Shown here: piece after piece, positions 25,013 through 35,492 of the stretch
Numbering within the stretch: position 1 is the stretch's first letter
Layout of the letters: each line of letters starts with the position of its first letter
Assembly (NCBI RefSeq): GCF_022227845.1
Contig: NZ_JAJNQN010000009.1
Coordinates: 62,001 to 126,000, forward strand
Origin: Ectothiorhodospira lacustris
Lineage (GTDB): Bacteria > Pseudomonadota > Gammaproteobacteria > Ectothiorhodospirales > Ectothiorhodospiraceae
Direction of reading: 5' to 3'
DNA length: 64,000 nucleotides
The notes under the pieces: model-generated
Database searches by the model: none
What the model saw: the letters and a program-made list of their open reading frames with translations, nothing else
What the model was told of the DNA's origin: nothing
Program-made: the position numbers and the translations under genes

Positions 25013-25051
25013 AAAAAAAGCGGCCCGGGTATCCCGTAAGCCGCTGTTTTT
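25013..25051. terminator. Rho-independent terminator (bidirectional form)
   Basis: AGCGGC (25019-25024) pairs with GCCGCT (25040-25045) with an additional CGGG/CCCG inner stem. It has A7 on the left and a T5 run on the right. It lies just downstream of the minus-strand tRNA-Val and about 180 nt downstream of the response regulator, so it could serve both. Confidence 0.85.
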
Positions 25052-25062
25052 ACTGCAAATTC

Positions 25063-25139
25063 TGGTAGGCGCGATTGGACTCGAACCAACGACCCCCACC
25101 ATGTCAAGGTGGTGCTCTAACCAGCTGAGCTACGCGCCT
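25063..25139 (-). tRNA. tRNA-Val (anticodon GAC)
   Basis: The reverse strand gives acceptor AGGCGCG with CGCGCCT, discriminator A and encoded CCA. The anticodon arm is ACCACCTTGACATGGTGG (anticodon GAC), almost identical to the E. coli GAC isoacceptor. The T-arm has GGTTCGAGTCC. 77 nt. Confidence 0.95.
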
Positions 25140-25337
25140 GTCGTTGTTGAAGGGCGCATTATACAGGCTGTTGCCACTGTGTCAAATATTTTTTCAAGCT
25201 ATTGATTTTAATGATTTTAATGGTTTTTTATGGTGGTTACTTGAGGTCAGTGGCAGGCAGCCCACGCCTCACAGGCCTTTTCGGGATTGCCGACGACAGT
25301 CCGGCAGGTTCTGTCACCGTCCGTTTATAATCCCTCC

Positions 25338-26135
25338 ATGCGCCGACTCTTCCTGTCTCTGTTATTTTCATTGTCCCTCCTGGCGATCCTGCTGCCCGCT
25401 TCGGTCTGGGTGGCGGCTCAGGTCCCGCTCACGCCCTTGCAGGCATTTGCCGATCGACATCTTCCCATGCCGGAGCCCTTGGCCAGGTTGAACATTGAGG
25501 GTTCCCTGGGACGCGGCCAGGTGACACAAGTGGTTTTCCCCGGGACGGCCGGTGCGGATCTGGGGGCTGTGGACCTCTCATGGAAGTTGCGGCCCATGCA
25601 GGCCGTCACCGGACGTATCGCTGCCGACGTGGAAGCGCATTTCGACGGCGGCCGGTTTGAGGGCGTGGCCAGTCGAAGTCTGGCAGGCTGGCGTATCACC
25701 GAAGGCCAGGGTCAGCTACCGGCGGCACGCCTGGAACGGATACTGGAGGGAGCGGGGCTGCAGGGTGTCGGCCTGGATGGCACTGTGCGGCTGGACCTGA
25801 GACGGCTGGACATGACCGATGACGGGCAGCTTCAATCGGCCGGCGGGCAACTGGAGTGGCACCATGCCGCCATTCTCGCCGACAGGCCCATCCCGTTGGG
25901 GCAGTTGTCGGGCCGGTTTCATGCCGAAGGTGACCGTTTTCAGGGCACGTTAAGGGATCAGGGGGGACCCCTGGCGCTGCAGGGGCGCGTGACCGGCGAT
26001 CTTCGCCGGGGCAGGGTGCAATTCGAGGCCGTCGCCACGCCCCGCGACAGGAATGATTCGGCCCTGATCGGCATGTTGGCCGAGGTGGGTGAAGCGCAGG
26101 GTGATGGGTTCGTGATCCGGTTTCAGAGGCCGTGA
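25338..26135 (+). CDS. gspN: Type II secretion system protein N (GspN)
   Basis: A 265-residue bitopic inner-membrane protein. It has an N-terminal basic residue pair and membrane helix (LFLSLLFSLSLLAILLPASV), then a periplasmic domain with features I associate with GspN: LNIEGSLGRGQVTQVVF, VDLSWKLRPMQAVTGRIAADVEAHF and GWRITEGQGQLPAARLERIL. Such proteins accompany type II secretion, often as the last gene of a gsp operon. No other gsp gene lies here, so it is an orphan. The ATG at 25338 is chosen because it directly starts the membrane anchor. Confidence 0.8.
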   Translation: MRRLFLSLLFSLSLLAILLPASVWVAAQVPLTPLQAFADRHLPMPEPLARLNIEGSLGRGQVTQVVFPGTAGADLGAVDLSWKLRPMQAVTGRIAADVEAHFDGGRFEGVASRSLAGWRITEGQGQLPAARLERILEGAGLQGVGLDGTVRLDLRRLDMTDDGQLQSAGGQLEWHHAAILADRPIPLGQLSGRFHAEGDRFQGTLRDQGGPLALQGRVTGDLRRGRVQFEAVATPRDRNDSALIGMLAEVGEAQGDGFVIRFQRP

Positions 26136-26218
26136 TCATTTGCGGTCCCCTATGACGTGGGCGGTGGTGGACTATATCAGTACGAAGAACCCAGCCACTT
26201 TTTCAGGATCCCCGGCCC

Positions 26219-27157
<939 letters not shown>

Positions 27158-27292
27158 CGTAGTCCGGCCGGTCTGACTTGGTGCGCGGCAGGCCCCACCG
27201 TTCAGGCCGGAGAGGATGTCAAGGGTGCAATACTTGCCAGGCTGCGCTAGTCTCGGTAGACAGGCATTTTCAATTTAAACCTGAGAGGAAAC

Positions 27293-29170
27293 ATGAGCGA
27301 ACAAGCAAGAACCCAGTCAGTCCCCGGCACCGATTATTCCAGCGAGGTGAGGAATGAGGCTCTGGTCCACTGGGTTCAGGAGATGGCGGATCTGTGCAAG
27401 CCTGACGCGGTCTACTGGTGCAACGGCTCTCAGGAAGAATACGATTTCTTTACCAACCAACTGGTGGAGCAGGGGACCTTCATTCGACTGAACCCGGAAA
27501 AACGGCCCAATAGCTTTGCCTGTTTCTCCGACCCCAGCGACGTGGCCCGGGTGGAGGATCGTACCTTCATCTGCAGCCTGCGCAAGGAAGATGCCGGTCC
27601 CACCAACAACTGGGAAGACCCCAAGGCCATGAAGCAGACCCTGAATGGTCTGTTCGACGGGTGCATGCGGGGGCGCACCATGTTCGTGATCCCCTTCAGT
27701 ATGGGGCCGCTGGGCTCTCCCATTTCCCAGATCGGCGTGGAACTCAGCGACTCCCCCTACGTCGTGGTCAACATGCGCATCATGACTCGCATGGGCCGAA
27801 AGGTCATCGATATCCTCGGCGAGGGGGACTTCGTCAAGTGCCTGCATACGGTGGGCGCCCCCCTGGCCCCGGGACAGCAGGATGCCAAGTGGCCCTGCAA
27901 CCCTGACACCAAGTACATCGTGCATTTCCCCGAAGAGCGCTCCATCATGTCCTACGGCAGCGGCTACGGCGGCAACGCCCTGCTGGGCAAGAAGTGCTTT
28001 GCCCTGCGCATTGCCTCGTCCATGGCCCGGGATGAGGGGTGGCTGGCGGAACACATGCTGATCCTGGGAGCGGAGTCTCCTGAAGGGGAAAAGACTTACC
28101 TGGCGGCCGCTTTCCCCAGTGCCTGCGGCAAGACCAATTTCGCCATGATGATCCCGCCGGAGGCCCTGGACGGCTGGAAGATCACCACCGTCGGTGACGA
28201 CATCGCCTGGATCAAGCCCGATTCATCCGGGCAGCTCTACGCCATCAACCCCGAGGCGGGCTATTTCGGGGTGGCGCCGGGCACGAACTACAAGACCAAT
28301 CCCAATGCCATGGAAACGGTCAAGGCCAATACCATCTTCACCAACGTGGGGGTGACGCCGGACGGGGATGTCTGGTGGGAGGGCATGAGCGATGAACCGC
28401 CCAAGGGTACCATCACCTGGACCGGGGCCGTGTATGATCCTTCTTCCGGCAAGCCCGTGGCCCATCCCAACGCCCGTTTCACGGTGCCTGCCGGTCAGTG
28501 CCCCAGTATCGATCCGGAGTGGGAGAATCCCAAGGGGGTGCCTATCAGCGCCTTTATCTTCGGCGGGCGTAGAAGCACCACGATTCCGCTGGTGTACCAG
28601 TCCTTCAACTGGAGTTCAGGGGTTTACATGGCGGCCACCATGGGCTCGGAGATGACCGCCGCGGCCTTCGGCAAGCTGGGTCAGGTGCGGCGGGATCCCT
28701 TTGCCATGCTGCCCTTCGCCGGGTACCACATGGGGGATTATTTCAATCACTGGCTGCAGTTCGGTCGTGACCTGCCGTCGCCGCCGCGTATCTTCGGGGT
28801 CAACTGGTTCCGCAAGGATGAGCACGGCAACTTCGCCTGGCCCGGCTTTGGCGAAAACATGCGGGTGCTCAAGTGGATCATCGACCGCGTCAAGGGCAGG
28901 ACGTCGGCGGTGGAGAGCCCCATCGGCTGGATGCCCCATTACAACGACATCGACTTCAAGGGGCTGGAGTTCTCCATGAGGGATTTCGACAAGGTCATGG
29001 AGGTGGATCGCGAGGCCTGGAAGGAGGAGTTGATGGCCCACGACGAACTGTTCTCCAAACTCCATGACAAGCTGCCCAAGGAGTTCTTCTTCATGCGGGA
29101 ACTGTTGCTGTCGGGGCTGTGGCGCTCACCGGAGCACTGGCATCTGGCGCCTGAGCGGGAAGAGGTCTGA
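27293..29170 (+). CDS. pckG: Phosphoenolpyruvate carboxykinase (GTP)
   Basis: Interconverts oxaloacetate and PEP with GTP/GDP, the gateway of gluconeogenesis. At 625 residues it is the GTP-type length. Motifs include the kinase P-loop [15 protein letters not shown] (about 268-282), the metal site TTVGDDIAW, substrate loop segments [11 protein letters not shown] and [15 protein letters not shown], and [28 protein letters not shown] precedes the ATG. In a phototroph it may also work in the anaplerotic direction. A single-gene unit. Confidence 0.97.
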   Translation: MSEQARTQSVPGTDYSSEVRNEALVHWVQEMADLCKPDAVYWCNGSQEEYDFFTNQLVEQGTFIRLNPEKRPNSFACFSDPSDVARVEDRTFICSLRKEDAGPTNNWEDPKAMKQTLNGLFDGCMRGRTMFVIPFSMGPLGSPISQIGVELSDSPYVVVNMRIMTRMGRKVIDILGEGDFVKCLHTVGAPLAPGQQDAKWPCNPDTKYIVHFPEERSIMSYGSGYGGNALLGKKCFALRIASSMARDEGWLAEHMLILGAESPEGEKTYLAAAFPSACGKTNFAMMIPPEALDGWKITTVGDDIAWIKPDSSGQLYAINPEAGYFGVAPGTNYKTNPNAMETVKANTIFTNVGVTPDGDVWWEGMSDEPPKGTITWTGAVYDPSSGKPVAHPNARFTVPAGQCPSIDPEWENPKGVPISAFIFGGRRSTTIPLVYQSFNWSSGVYMAATMGSEMTAAAFGKLGQVRRDPFAMLPFAGYHMGDYFNHWLQFGRDLPSPPRIFGVNWFRKDEHGNFAWPGFGENMRVLKWIIDRVKGRTSAVESPIGWMPHYNDIDFKGLEFSMRDFDKVMEVDREAWKEELMAHDELFSKLHDKLPKEFFFMRELLLSGLWRSPEHWHLAPEREEV

Positions 29171-29276
29171 ACTGCACCGTGCGGGAGCGTGCCTAATAAC
29201 GGGCTCGTTCCCGCGTGGGAGCGGTCCTTGGTCGCGTAAATGGGAGGCTGCAGCCCCCCACTGCCGGGAGTGTTGT

Positions 29277-30617
29277 TCAGGCCACCCCGATTTTCCTTTC
29301 CCCCCCCGCCGGGTTCTGCGCCACATCATGCAATGTCGATCCCGGGTCCCGGATCAGCTCCAGTAGCTGATGCCGCCGGTAGACTCCGGTTTTCTGAAAA
29401 ATGCGATGCATGTAGGTCTTGACCGAAGACTCTGAAATGGAGAGGGCGTCGGCCACCTCCCGGTAGGTTTTTTCGGTCAGTACCTGGCGCAGCACCTGCT
29501 GCTCTTGGTCGGACAGTATCTGAGTGAGGGCATCAGGCAACCGCACTGCACTGTCCTGGGTTGATGGCGCATCATCGGCCGCCGTGGTCTCGGCCCCCTT
29601 TCTGGGAAGATACAGGCTCAGCACGGCCATGTTCAGCAGGATCAGGCCGACAAAGGCGATGGTGTCAGCGGCCCCGCCCAGGGCCATGCTCAGCAGGTGC
29701 CCTACCAGGATCCCCCCGCAGAGTACCCCGACACCGTAACCATAGGCACGAACCAGATCCGTCTGCTTCAGCACCAGGAAGAGCAGCAGCAGGTCGATGA
29801 TGCCCGCCGCCGCCATCATGAAGAACATGGCCCCATGGATGCCCACCCCGCTGGGTAGCAGCGACCACAGGGCAAACGCCGCCAGGGCGGAGACCACGCC
29901 GATCAGCATGGCGGTGGGTTGCGTGTATTTGACCAGCCAGAGACAGCCGATGGCGCCGACGCCGTAGAAGATCACTTCCAGTCCGGGCACGACGGCATGG
30001 GCTTCATAGGCGGGAATCAGACCACCGTACATCAGTCCCGAGACGATCTGGAACACAAAGATGAAGGGCAGGTAGATCAGTAATTGCGGCAGATGCGTGG
30101 GCGTTGTTGCCCGGTGAGGTTGCCCGGGACCCAGCGGTGTCAGCAGGAACAGCAGCAGGACGCTGACGAAGGTGAGCTTGAGTTGGGGGGAGAGAGGCGC
30201 CAGACCCAGTGCCAGGGCCAGCAGGTTGCCGGCCGCCAGGGCCAGCGCGGCAAAGACGATGGGTCGCTCGGAGGCCTTGAGATATTGCCCCATGCGCAGG
30301 GAGACGGGCGCAGAGACGATGCCTAGCAGGACCATGAGGGGGATGGACCAGCCGCCCTTGAGTTCCAGGGCCAGCAGGCTCAAACCCACCGTGCCGATCA
30401 GGCCGATGCGTATCAGCTGTTGGAGTTGTTGCGCCGGCATACCGGCGGCAAGGCGACCCAGCCCGAACAGGACGCACACGTGGGGAGCAAGGAACCACGG
30501 CATCAACTGCTCGTGAGTCAGCAACATCCCTGACATGGGGAGCGCGGTCAGCCAGGCGATGAAGAGGGCGGCGATGCAGATTCTCACCAGATGTCGGGGA
30601 GCAAGCGTCATTGACAT
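29277..30617 (-). CDS. LuxR-family regulator with polytopic membrane N-terminus
   Basis: A 446-residue protein. About the first 340 residues form 10-12 hydrophobic helices arranged like a transporter fold (for example ICIAALFIAWLTALPMSGML and LIYLPFIFVFQIVSGLMYGG). The C-terminal 70 residues (about 365-435) are a LuxR-type helix-turn-helix: LSDQEQQVLRQVL, TYREVADALSISESSVKTYM, HRIFQKTGVYRRHQLLELI. It is thus a membrane-embedded transcription factor that may sense a membrane-soluble or transported ligand. The architecture is known from Actinobacteria such as Eggerthella, less so from proteobacteria. It is divergent from the vWA operon, a possible target. Confidence 0.85.
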   Translation of the reverse strand: MSMTLAPRHLVRICIAALFIAWLTALPMSGMLLTHEQLMPWFLAPHVCVLFGLGRLAAGMPAQQLQQLIRIGLIGTVGLSLLALELKGGWSIPLMVLLGIVSAPVSLRMGQYLKASERPIVFAALALAAGNLLALALGLAPLSPQLKLTFVSVLLLFLLTPLGPGQPHRATTPTHLPQLLIYLPFIFVFQIVSGLMYGGLIPAYEAHAVVPGLEVIFYGVGAIGCLWLVKYTQPTAMLIGVVSALAAFALWSLLPSGVGIHGAMFFMMAAAGIIDLLLLFLVLKQTDLVRAYGYGVGVLCGGILVGHLLSMALGGAADTIAFVGLILLNMAVLSLYLPRKGAETTAADDAPSTQDSAVRLPDALTQILSDQEQQVLRQVLTEKTYREVADALSISESSVKTYMHRIFQKTGVYRRHQLLELIRDPGSTLHDVAQNPAGGERKIGVA

Positions 30618-30651
30618 CCCAAGTTGCTGATCTCGTGCGGGAGTCTACACC

Positions 30652-30690
30652 ATGGTTGACATGGCTCCAATGGATGGTTGACAGGTTGAC
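30652..30690. promoter_or_regulatory. GGTTGAC direct repeats between divergent genes
   Basis: ATGGTTGACA occurs at 30652-30661 and 30674-30683 (22-bp period, two helical turns) and GGTTGAC again at 30684-30690, within the 139-nt space between the LuxR-like gene and the vWA gene. They could be operator half-sites or overlapping -35 elements. No good -10 was found. Confidence 0.4.
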
Positions 30691-30756
30691 GACTTATTGA
30701 AATACGTGATCGAAGGCAGAATGGTGCCTTCACCATACCCTTTCGGAGAGCCGCTG

Positions 30757-32883
30757 ATGAATCCTGCGCCTGTTGTCGATCGACGAATCAGTCGCGCTGC
30801 CGTCTGGCTGGTGCTGCTATTGAGCGTGCCTGCCCTGGCCGATCTTGCCGCGCTGGAAGGGACGACGGGCCATCCTCCGCCCACCTCAGCGCTCTGGGCG
30901 CTTGAAGGCACCGAAGGGCATGAGACTGCCTCCGGCGGCAGCGTTCGGGAAGATGATATCCGCTGCACCGGCGATGTCCCCTGTGTGGAGATCGCCACCG
31001 ATCTGGCGCTTAGGGGCCTGCCCAGGCCGTTCTCCCACATCTATCGGGAACCCCGGGTGGAAGAGGGCATGATCGCCGTGGCCAATGTGCCGGCCTTTCG
31101 TCCCCTGTATGTATTCGAGCGCAGTGATCTGGACTTTACCCAAGGCGCGGATCCACGGGGTTGGTACCGGGTGGGCGCCAACCGGGCCCGGTCCGATGGC
31201 TGGATGCAGGCCAAGGATCTGCTGGAATGGCGGCAGGCCCTGCTGGTGTCTTATACCCATCCGGGTGATGCCATCGAAGGCCGCAATCCGGTCCTGATGT
31301 TCAGGGATCTCAAGGCCCTGGAAGCCGTGGTGGACGACCTGGACATGGCGGGGCGGGCCAGGGCCATCTACCAGGGGATCAGCAAGGGCGAGGTGCCCGA
31401 GTCCGTGATCAGCATAGAGCCGGCCCGCTTCGTGGATATCACTCGCCAGTTCTACATGCTGCCCATCATCGACTGGCAGGAAACCCGGATTCACGGTGAC
31501 GATGCCCGTTTGTTGCAGCTGGCAGCCGCCGTGCCGCGTCAGCGCGGCGCCGATACCCTGGAAGACGACGCCTACCGGACCCAGTCCCTGGTGAGTAGGA
31601 CCCAGGCCGGCAGCAGCGCCGGGGAACTGAGTGTGGATATCGTGTTCGTCATCGATACCACCCGCAGCATGCAGCCCTTCATCGACATGACCCGCGAGGC
31701 GGTGATCCGCATGACCCGCCAGTTCACCGACGAGACCACGGGCCGGTTCCGCTTCGGTCTGGTGACCTTCCGGGATTCCACCGAGGTGATCCCTGCCCTG
31801 GAGTACGTGACCCGCAACCATACCCCGACTCTGGTGGACGGCAACACACTGGTGGAGCTGCTGGGCAATTCCGCCCGGGCCACACAGGTGGGCAGCCTGG
31901 ATTATGCCGAGGAGGTCTTTGCCGGCGTAGATACCGCCTTGCGCAGTCAGTGGCGTGAAGGTGCTCTGCGCTTCATGATCATGGTCGGTGATGCCGGCTC
32001 CCATCCCAAAGGGCATCCCCAGAACGTTACCGGCAAGGATGAAACGGACCTGCGCCGGGAGCTGGATGACGCCCAGATCCACCTGCTGTCCATTCATCTG
32101 CAGGATCCCCGGGCGGCGGAGGATCATCCCATCGCCCAGGCCCAGTTCGGGCGTTTGTCCCGGATTCGCGGCGATGAATCCCGGTCCGCCCTGGAAGCGG
32201 TCAATGCTTTTGATGAAGCCGAATATCAGGCTCTGGTGGATCGTGTAACCGGGGGCATCAACCGGTTGCTTACCACCACTATCGGTGCCGAGGCGTCCGC
32301 TGCCGAGGCATCGGCCACCGCCGAGCCGGTGCTGGAGTCCGTGTCCAATCTCTGGCAGGCGGCCATGGTGGAGTATATCGGTCGGGATGCCAATCCACCC
32401 AAGGATGTGGTGGCCTGGTCCCTGGACCGGGACCTGGTGAATCCTGCCGATCGGGCGCTGGATGTGCGCGCGCTGGTGAACCGGGAGCAGCTCAGCTCCC
32501 TGGCCCAGTCCCTGGACATGGTGGTGCAGGCCCTGATGCGTGCTGAGGTGACCCAGGCGCAATTCTTCGAGGCCTTGCAGGGGGTGGCCGGACAGACCAT
32601 GAAGCGGCCGGATGAGATCGGCCAGGGCGCTCGACTGGCAGAGACCGGGCTGTTGCCCGCCTTCATCCAGAGCCTGCCTTACCGCAGCGATATCCTGTCC
32701 CTGACCGATGAGATGTTTGCCGGCATGACCACCGAGCAGCGTTCACAGCTGGAGTGGAGCATCCTGGCCAAGCTGGAGCAGTACCGGGCCATCAACGAAC
32801 AGGTGGATGCCTGGTTCCGCCTTAACGATGCCGACGAAGACAGGGACATGGTCTATCCGCTGCATCTGGACTACCTGCCCTGA
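30757..32883 (+). CDS. Periplasmic von Willebrand factor A domain protein (PpkA-C-terminal-like)
   Basis: A 708-residue exported protein with a signal peptide (RAAVWLVLLLSVPALA, cleaved near residue 28). After an acidic linker comes an SH3-like region (about 95-190: PLYVFERSDLDF, GWYRVGANRARSDGWMQAKD, TRNPV-type block). A vWA domain (about 293-500) has the MIDAS DTTRSM at 300-305 with the following GLVTFRDST. A helical C-terminal part (about 540-708) ends the protein. This layout recalls the periplasmic half of the type VI secretion kinase PpkA, but no kinase domain or internal membrane helix is present. The ATG at 30757 has GGAG 8 nt before. It heads the operon with the ABC genes 14 nt on. 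Confidence 0.82.
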   Translation: MNPAPVVDRRISRAAVWLVLLLSVPALADLAALEGTTGHPPPTSALWALEGTEGHETASGGSVREDDIRCTGDVPCVEIATDLALRGLPRPFSHIYREPRVEEGMIAVANVPAFRPLYVFERSDLDFTQGADPRGWYRVGANRARSDGWMQAKDLLEWRQALLVSYTHPGDAIEGRNPVLMFRDLKALEAVVDDLDMAGRARAIYQGISKGEVPESVISIEPARFVDITRQFYMLPIIDWQETRIHGDDARLLQLAAAVPRQRGADTLEDDAYRTQSLVSRTQAGSSAGELSVDIVFVIDTTRSMQPFIDMTREAVIRMTRQFTDETTGRFRFGLVTFRDSTEVIPALEYVTRNHTPTLVDGNTLVELLGNSARATQVGSLDYAEEVFAGVDTALRSQWREGALRFMIMVGDAGSHPKGHPQNVTGKDETDLRRELDDAQIHLLSIHLQDPRAAEDHPIAQAQFGRLSRIRGDESRSALEAVNAFDEAEYQALVDRVTGGINRLLTTTIGAEASAAEASATAEPVLESVSNLWQAAMVEYIGRDANPPKDVVAWSLDRDLVNPADRALDVRALVNREQLSSLAQSLDMVVQALMRAEVTQAQFFEALQGVAGQTMKRPDEIGQGARLAETGLLPAFIQSLPYRSDILSLTDEMFAGMTTEQRSQLEWSILAKLEQYRAINEQVDAWFRLNDADEDRDMVYPLHLDYLP

Positions 32884-32897
32884 GCCGGGGGAGCGAC

Positions 32898-33647
32898 ATG
32901 TCCATGGCCATGCTCTGCCTGGAGGGTGTCATCAAGCACAGGGAGCAGGGGGGGAGCCGCTTTGAGCTGGAGATCCCGGCCTTCTCGGTCAGCGCCGGCG
33001 AACTGGTGGCGGTGGTGGGCGCCAGCGGCTGCGGCAAGAGTACCTTGCTGGATCTGTTGGCGATGGTGATGGAACCCACCCAGGCGGACCGTTTTCATTT
33101 CAGGCCCCGTCAGGACACTGTGCCTATTGATGTGCGTGTGCTCTGGGCCCGTGCCCGGGAGGCCGAACTGGCGGGGCTGCGGCGCGACTATCTGGGCTAC
33201 GTGCTGCAGACCGGTGGTCTGCTGCCCTTTATCAGTGTGCGTGACAATATCCGTTTGCCGGGGCGCATCCGTGGTGGTGTCGGTGGGCAGTCCGGGCGGA
33301 TTACTGCACTGGCCCAGCGCCTGGGGGTGGCGACCTGTCTGGATCGTATGCCTCATGCCCTTTCCGTAGGGCAGCGGCAGCGGGTGGCCATTGCCCGGGC
33401 GCTGGCCCATGAACCCCGTCTGGTGCTGGCCGATGAACCCACGGCGGCGGTGGACAAGACCCGTGCGCGGGACATCATGCGGGATTTTCATGCCCTGACT
33501 CGCGATGAAGGTGTGGCGGTGGTGATGGTTACCCATGACGTGGAACTGGTGACCGACCATGCCGACCGTTTTTATACCTTCGATGTGCAACAGACCACTG
33601 CGCAAAGGACTCGCTCCGTCTGTCGTCCGCTCCATGCCGCGCAGTAG
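32898..33647 (+). CDS. ABC transporter ATP-binding protein, LolD/TagT-like
   Basis: A 249-residue cytoplasmic ATPase with Walker A GASGCGKST (about 38-46), a Q-loop in YLGYVLQTGGLLPF, signature LSVGQRQRVAIARAL (a variant of LSGGQ), Walker B LVLADEPTAAVD and the switch His in VTHDVEL. The short family close to LolD/MacB/FtsE energises mechanotransmission-type permeases. It sits between the vWA gene and the FtsX-type permease with 6 nt to the latter, so the pair forms one complex. It corresponds to TagT in the type VI TagQRST module. Confidence 0.93.
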   Translation: MSMAMLCLEGVIKHREQGGSRFELEIPAFSVSAGELVAVVGASGCGKSTLLDLLAMVMEPTQADRFHFRPRQDTVPIDVRVLWARAREAELAGLRRDYLGYVLQTGGLLPFISVRDNIRLPGRIRGGVGGQSGRITALAQRLGVATCLDRMPHALSVGQRQRVAIARALAHEPRLVLADEPTAAVDKTRARDIMRDFHALTRDEGVAVVMVTHDVELVTDHADRFYTFDVQQTTAQRTRSVCRPLHAAQ

Positions 33648-33653
33648 GTCTCC

Positions 33654-35492
33654 ATGCCCAACAGCCTGAGCCCGTTTCGACTCATTCCCGCCCTGGCGGC
33701 CGCCCATCTGCGCCATGACTGGATACTCACCCTGTGCCTGGTGGTGGCCCTGGCGGCGGTGATTGCCCCCCTGCTGGTACTGATGGGGCTCAAGCACGGC
33801 ACCATCGAGACCCTGCGCGAACGTCTGGTGGAGGACCCGATGTTCCGGGAGATCAGGCCCGCCCAGACCCGGCAGTATGCCCCCGCATGGTTCGACGAGG
33901 TCGAACGGTGGCCCGGGGTGGCCTTTGTCACGCCTACCATTCTGCCCCTGTCCTCGGTGCTGCAGGTGGTGCATTCGGGGACCGGCCGTACCGAGTTGTT
34001 CGATCTGGTGCCCACGGCGGCGGGAGACCCTCTGCTGCTGGAAAACGGCGCCCGCATCCCTGGCGAGGATCAGCTGGTGCTCAGCCATGAGGCTGCGCGT
34101 CGCCTGGGGGTGTCCGCCGGTGATCGTCTCACGGTGCGAGTAACCCGTTCGCGGGCGGGGCGCACCGAGCAGGCCGAGGAAGTGCTGGAAATCGTCTCCG
34201 TATTGGCATCCCGGGCCGGGCATCTGCCTCGGATCTACGCCCCCCTGTCGCTGGTACTGGATGTGGAAGCCTACAAGGAAGGCTACGGTGCACCCCGGCG
34301 GGGTTGGCCGGGAGAGACGCCGGAGCCTCACCTGAGCTTTGACGGCGCCATCCTGCTGCTGGAGAGTCCGCTGGATCCTATTGCCCGCACCGGCCTGGTG
34401 ATCAATACCGGTTTTGCCCGGATGCAGGAAGCATCTTCGGAACGAATCCGCACCCTGCTGGGCTTCACCCCGCCGGCTCGGTTGCACGCCTATGAACTGC
34501 TGACCCCGGGGACGGCCGTCACCCTGTCCAACCTGCGTGCCATCGAACAGAAGCTCCGGGGGCAGGAACGCTGGTTGCTGCCCTATGTGACGCAGGTGCA
34601 GCTCCATGCCGGAGCGGATCTGCCCTGGTCACCGGTGGGTCTGTCCCTGACGGTTGAGCAGGCGACCCACCTGGGCGTCGATCCGACGCCCTGGGGCGGC
34701 TTCACGGGCAGCGCCCCCGCGGGCGAACGCCTGGTCTCTGTCCTGTTGCCCCGGGATGCCGGCTTGTCGCAGACTCCGCTGGTGGTCGGTAGCCGGGGTG
34801 TGGCACCTCTGTCGCTGGAGCTGGCCGTCCTGGGACAGACCGGCCTGGATCGCCCCGTGGTGCCGGTGGAGTTGCTGGGGGTGCTGCGTACGGCCACCCA
34901 GCGGGCGGTGATCCAGGACCCCGAAACCCGCCGTTTCGAGATGGCCCGGGGCGGTTACCGGGGATTTCGTCTCTATGCCTCCGGCATTGATGAGGTGCCC
35001 GCCCTGGCCCGACGCCTGGAGGCTCAAGGCATTGAATTCATCGCCCAGGTGGAAGCCATCGAACGCATTCGGATCCTGGACGCCGGTCTGGGCCGACTGT
35101 TCCAGCTGATCGCCCTGCTGGGGATCAGCGGCGGGACGGCGGTCCTGATCGCCAGTCTCTACGCTTCCGTGGAACGTCTGCGGCGGGATCTGGGGGTATT
35201 GCGTCTGCTGGGACTGGCGCGCCGGCATGTGTTTTTCTTCCCAGTGGCGGAAGGGGCGATGATCGCCGCCCTGGGGCTGCTGGCTGCCTTTGCCGGCTAC
35301 GCCGCCCTGGCCATGACGATCAATCGTACCTTTGCCAGTGAGCTGGCGCCCGGCGAGCGTTTTTGCACCCTGCCGCCGAGCCATGTCCTGATGGCCATCG
35401 TCGCCACCCTGTCGCTGGCGGTCCTGGCCTCCCTGGTGGCCGCCTGGCGGGCCACTCATATCGATCCTGCGGAGGCCATCCGTGAACAGTGA
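33654..35492 (+). CDS. FtsX/MacB-type ABC permease, TagS-like
   Basis: A 612-residue inner-membrane protein. It has a first helix at about residues 22-45 (LTLCLVVALAAVIAPLLVLM), a very large periplasmic domain (about 50-470), and three C-terminal helices: LFQLIALLGISGGTAVLIAS, then FFPVAEGAMIAALGLLAAFAG, then VLMAIVATLSLAVLASLVAAW. The conserved FtsX cytoplasmic loop RRDLGVLRLLGLARRHV is present. This is the mechanotransmission topology. It corresponds to TagS of the TagQRST module. Its last 11 nt overlap the next gene. Confidence 0.9.
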   Translation: MPNSLSPFRLIPALAAAHLRHDWILTLCLVVALAAVIAPLLVLMGLKHGTIETLRERLVEDPMFREIRPAQTRQYAPAWFDEVERWPGVAFVTPTILPLSSVLQVVHSGTGRTELFDLVPTAAGDPLLLENGARIPGEDQLVLSHEAARRLGVSAGDRLTVRVTRSRAGRTEQAEEVLEIVSVLASRAGHLPRIYAPLSLVLDVEAYKEGYGAPRRGWPGETPEPHLSFDGAILLLESPLDPIARTGLVINTGFARMQEASSERIRTLLGFTPPARLHAYELLTPGTAVTLSNLRAIEQKLRGQERWLLPYVTQVQLHAGADLPWSPVGLSLTVEQATHLGVDPTPWGGFTGSAPAGERLVSVLLPRDAGLSQTPLVVGSRGVAPLSLELAVLGQTGLDRPVVPVELLGVLRTATQRAVIQDPETRRFEMARGGYRGFRLYASGIDEVPALARRLEAQGIEFIAQVEAIERIRILDAGLGRLFQLIALLGISGGTAVLIASLYASVERLRRDLGVLRLLGLARRHVFFFPVAEGAMIAALGLLAAFAGYAALAMTINRTFASELAPGERFCTLPPSHVLMAIVATLSLAVLASLVAAWRATHIDPAEAIREQ

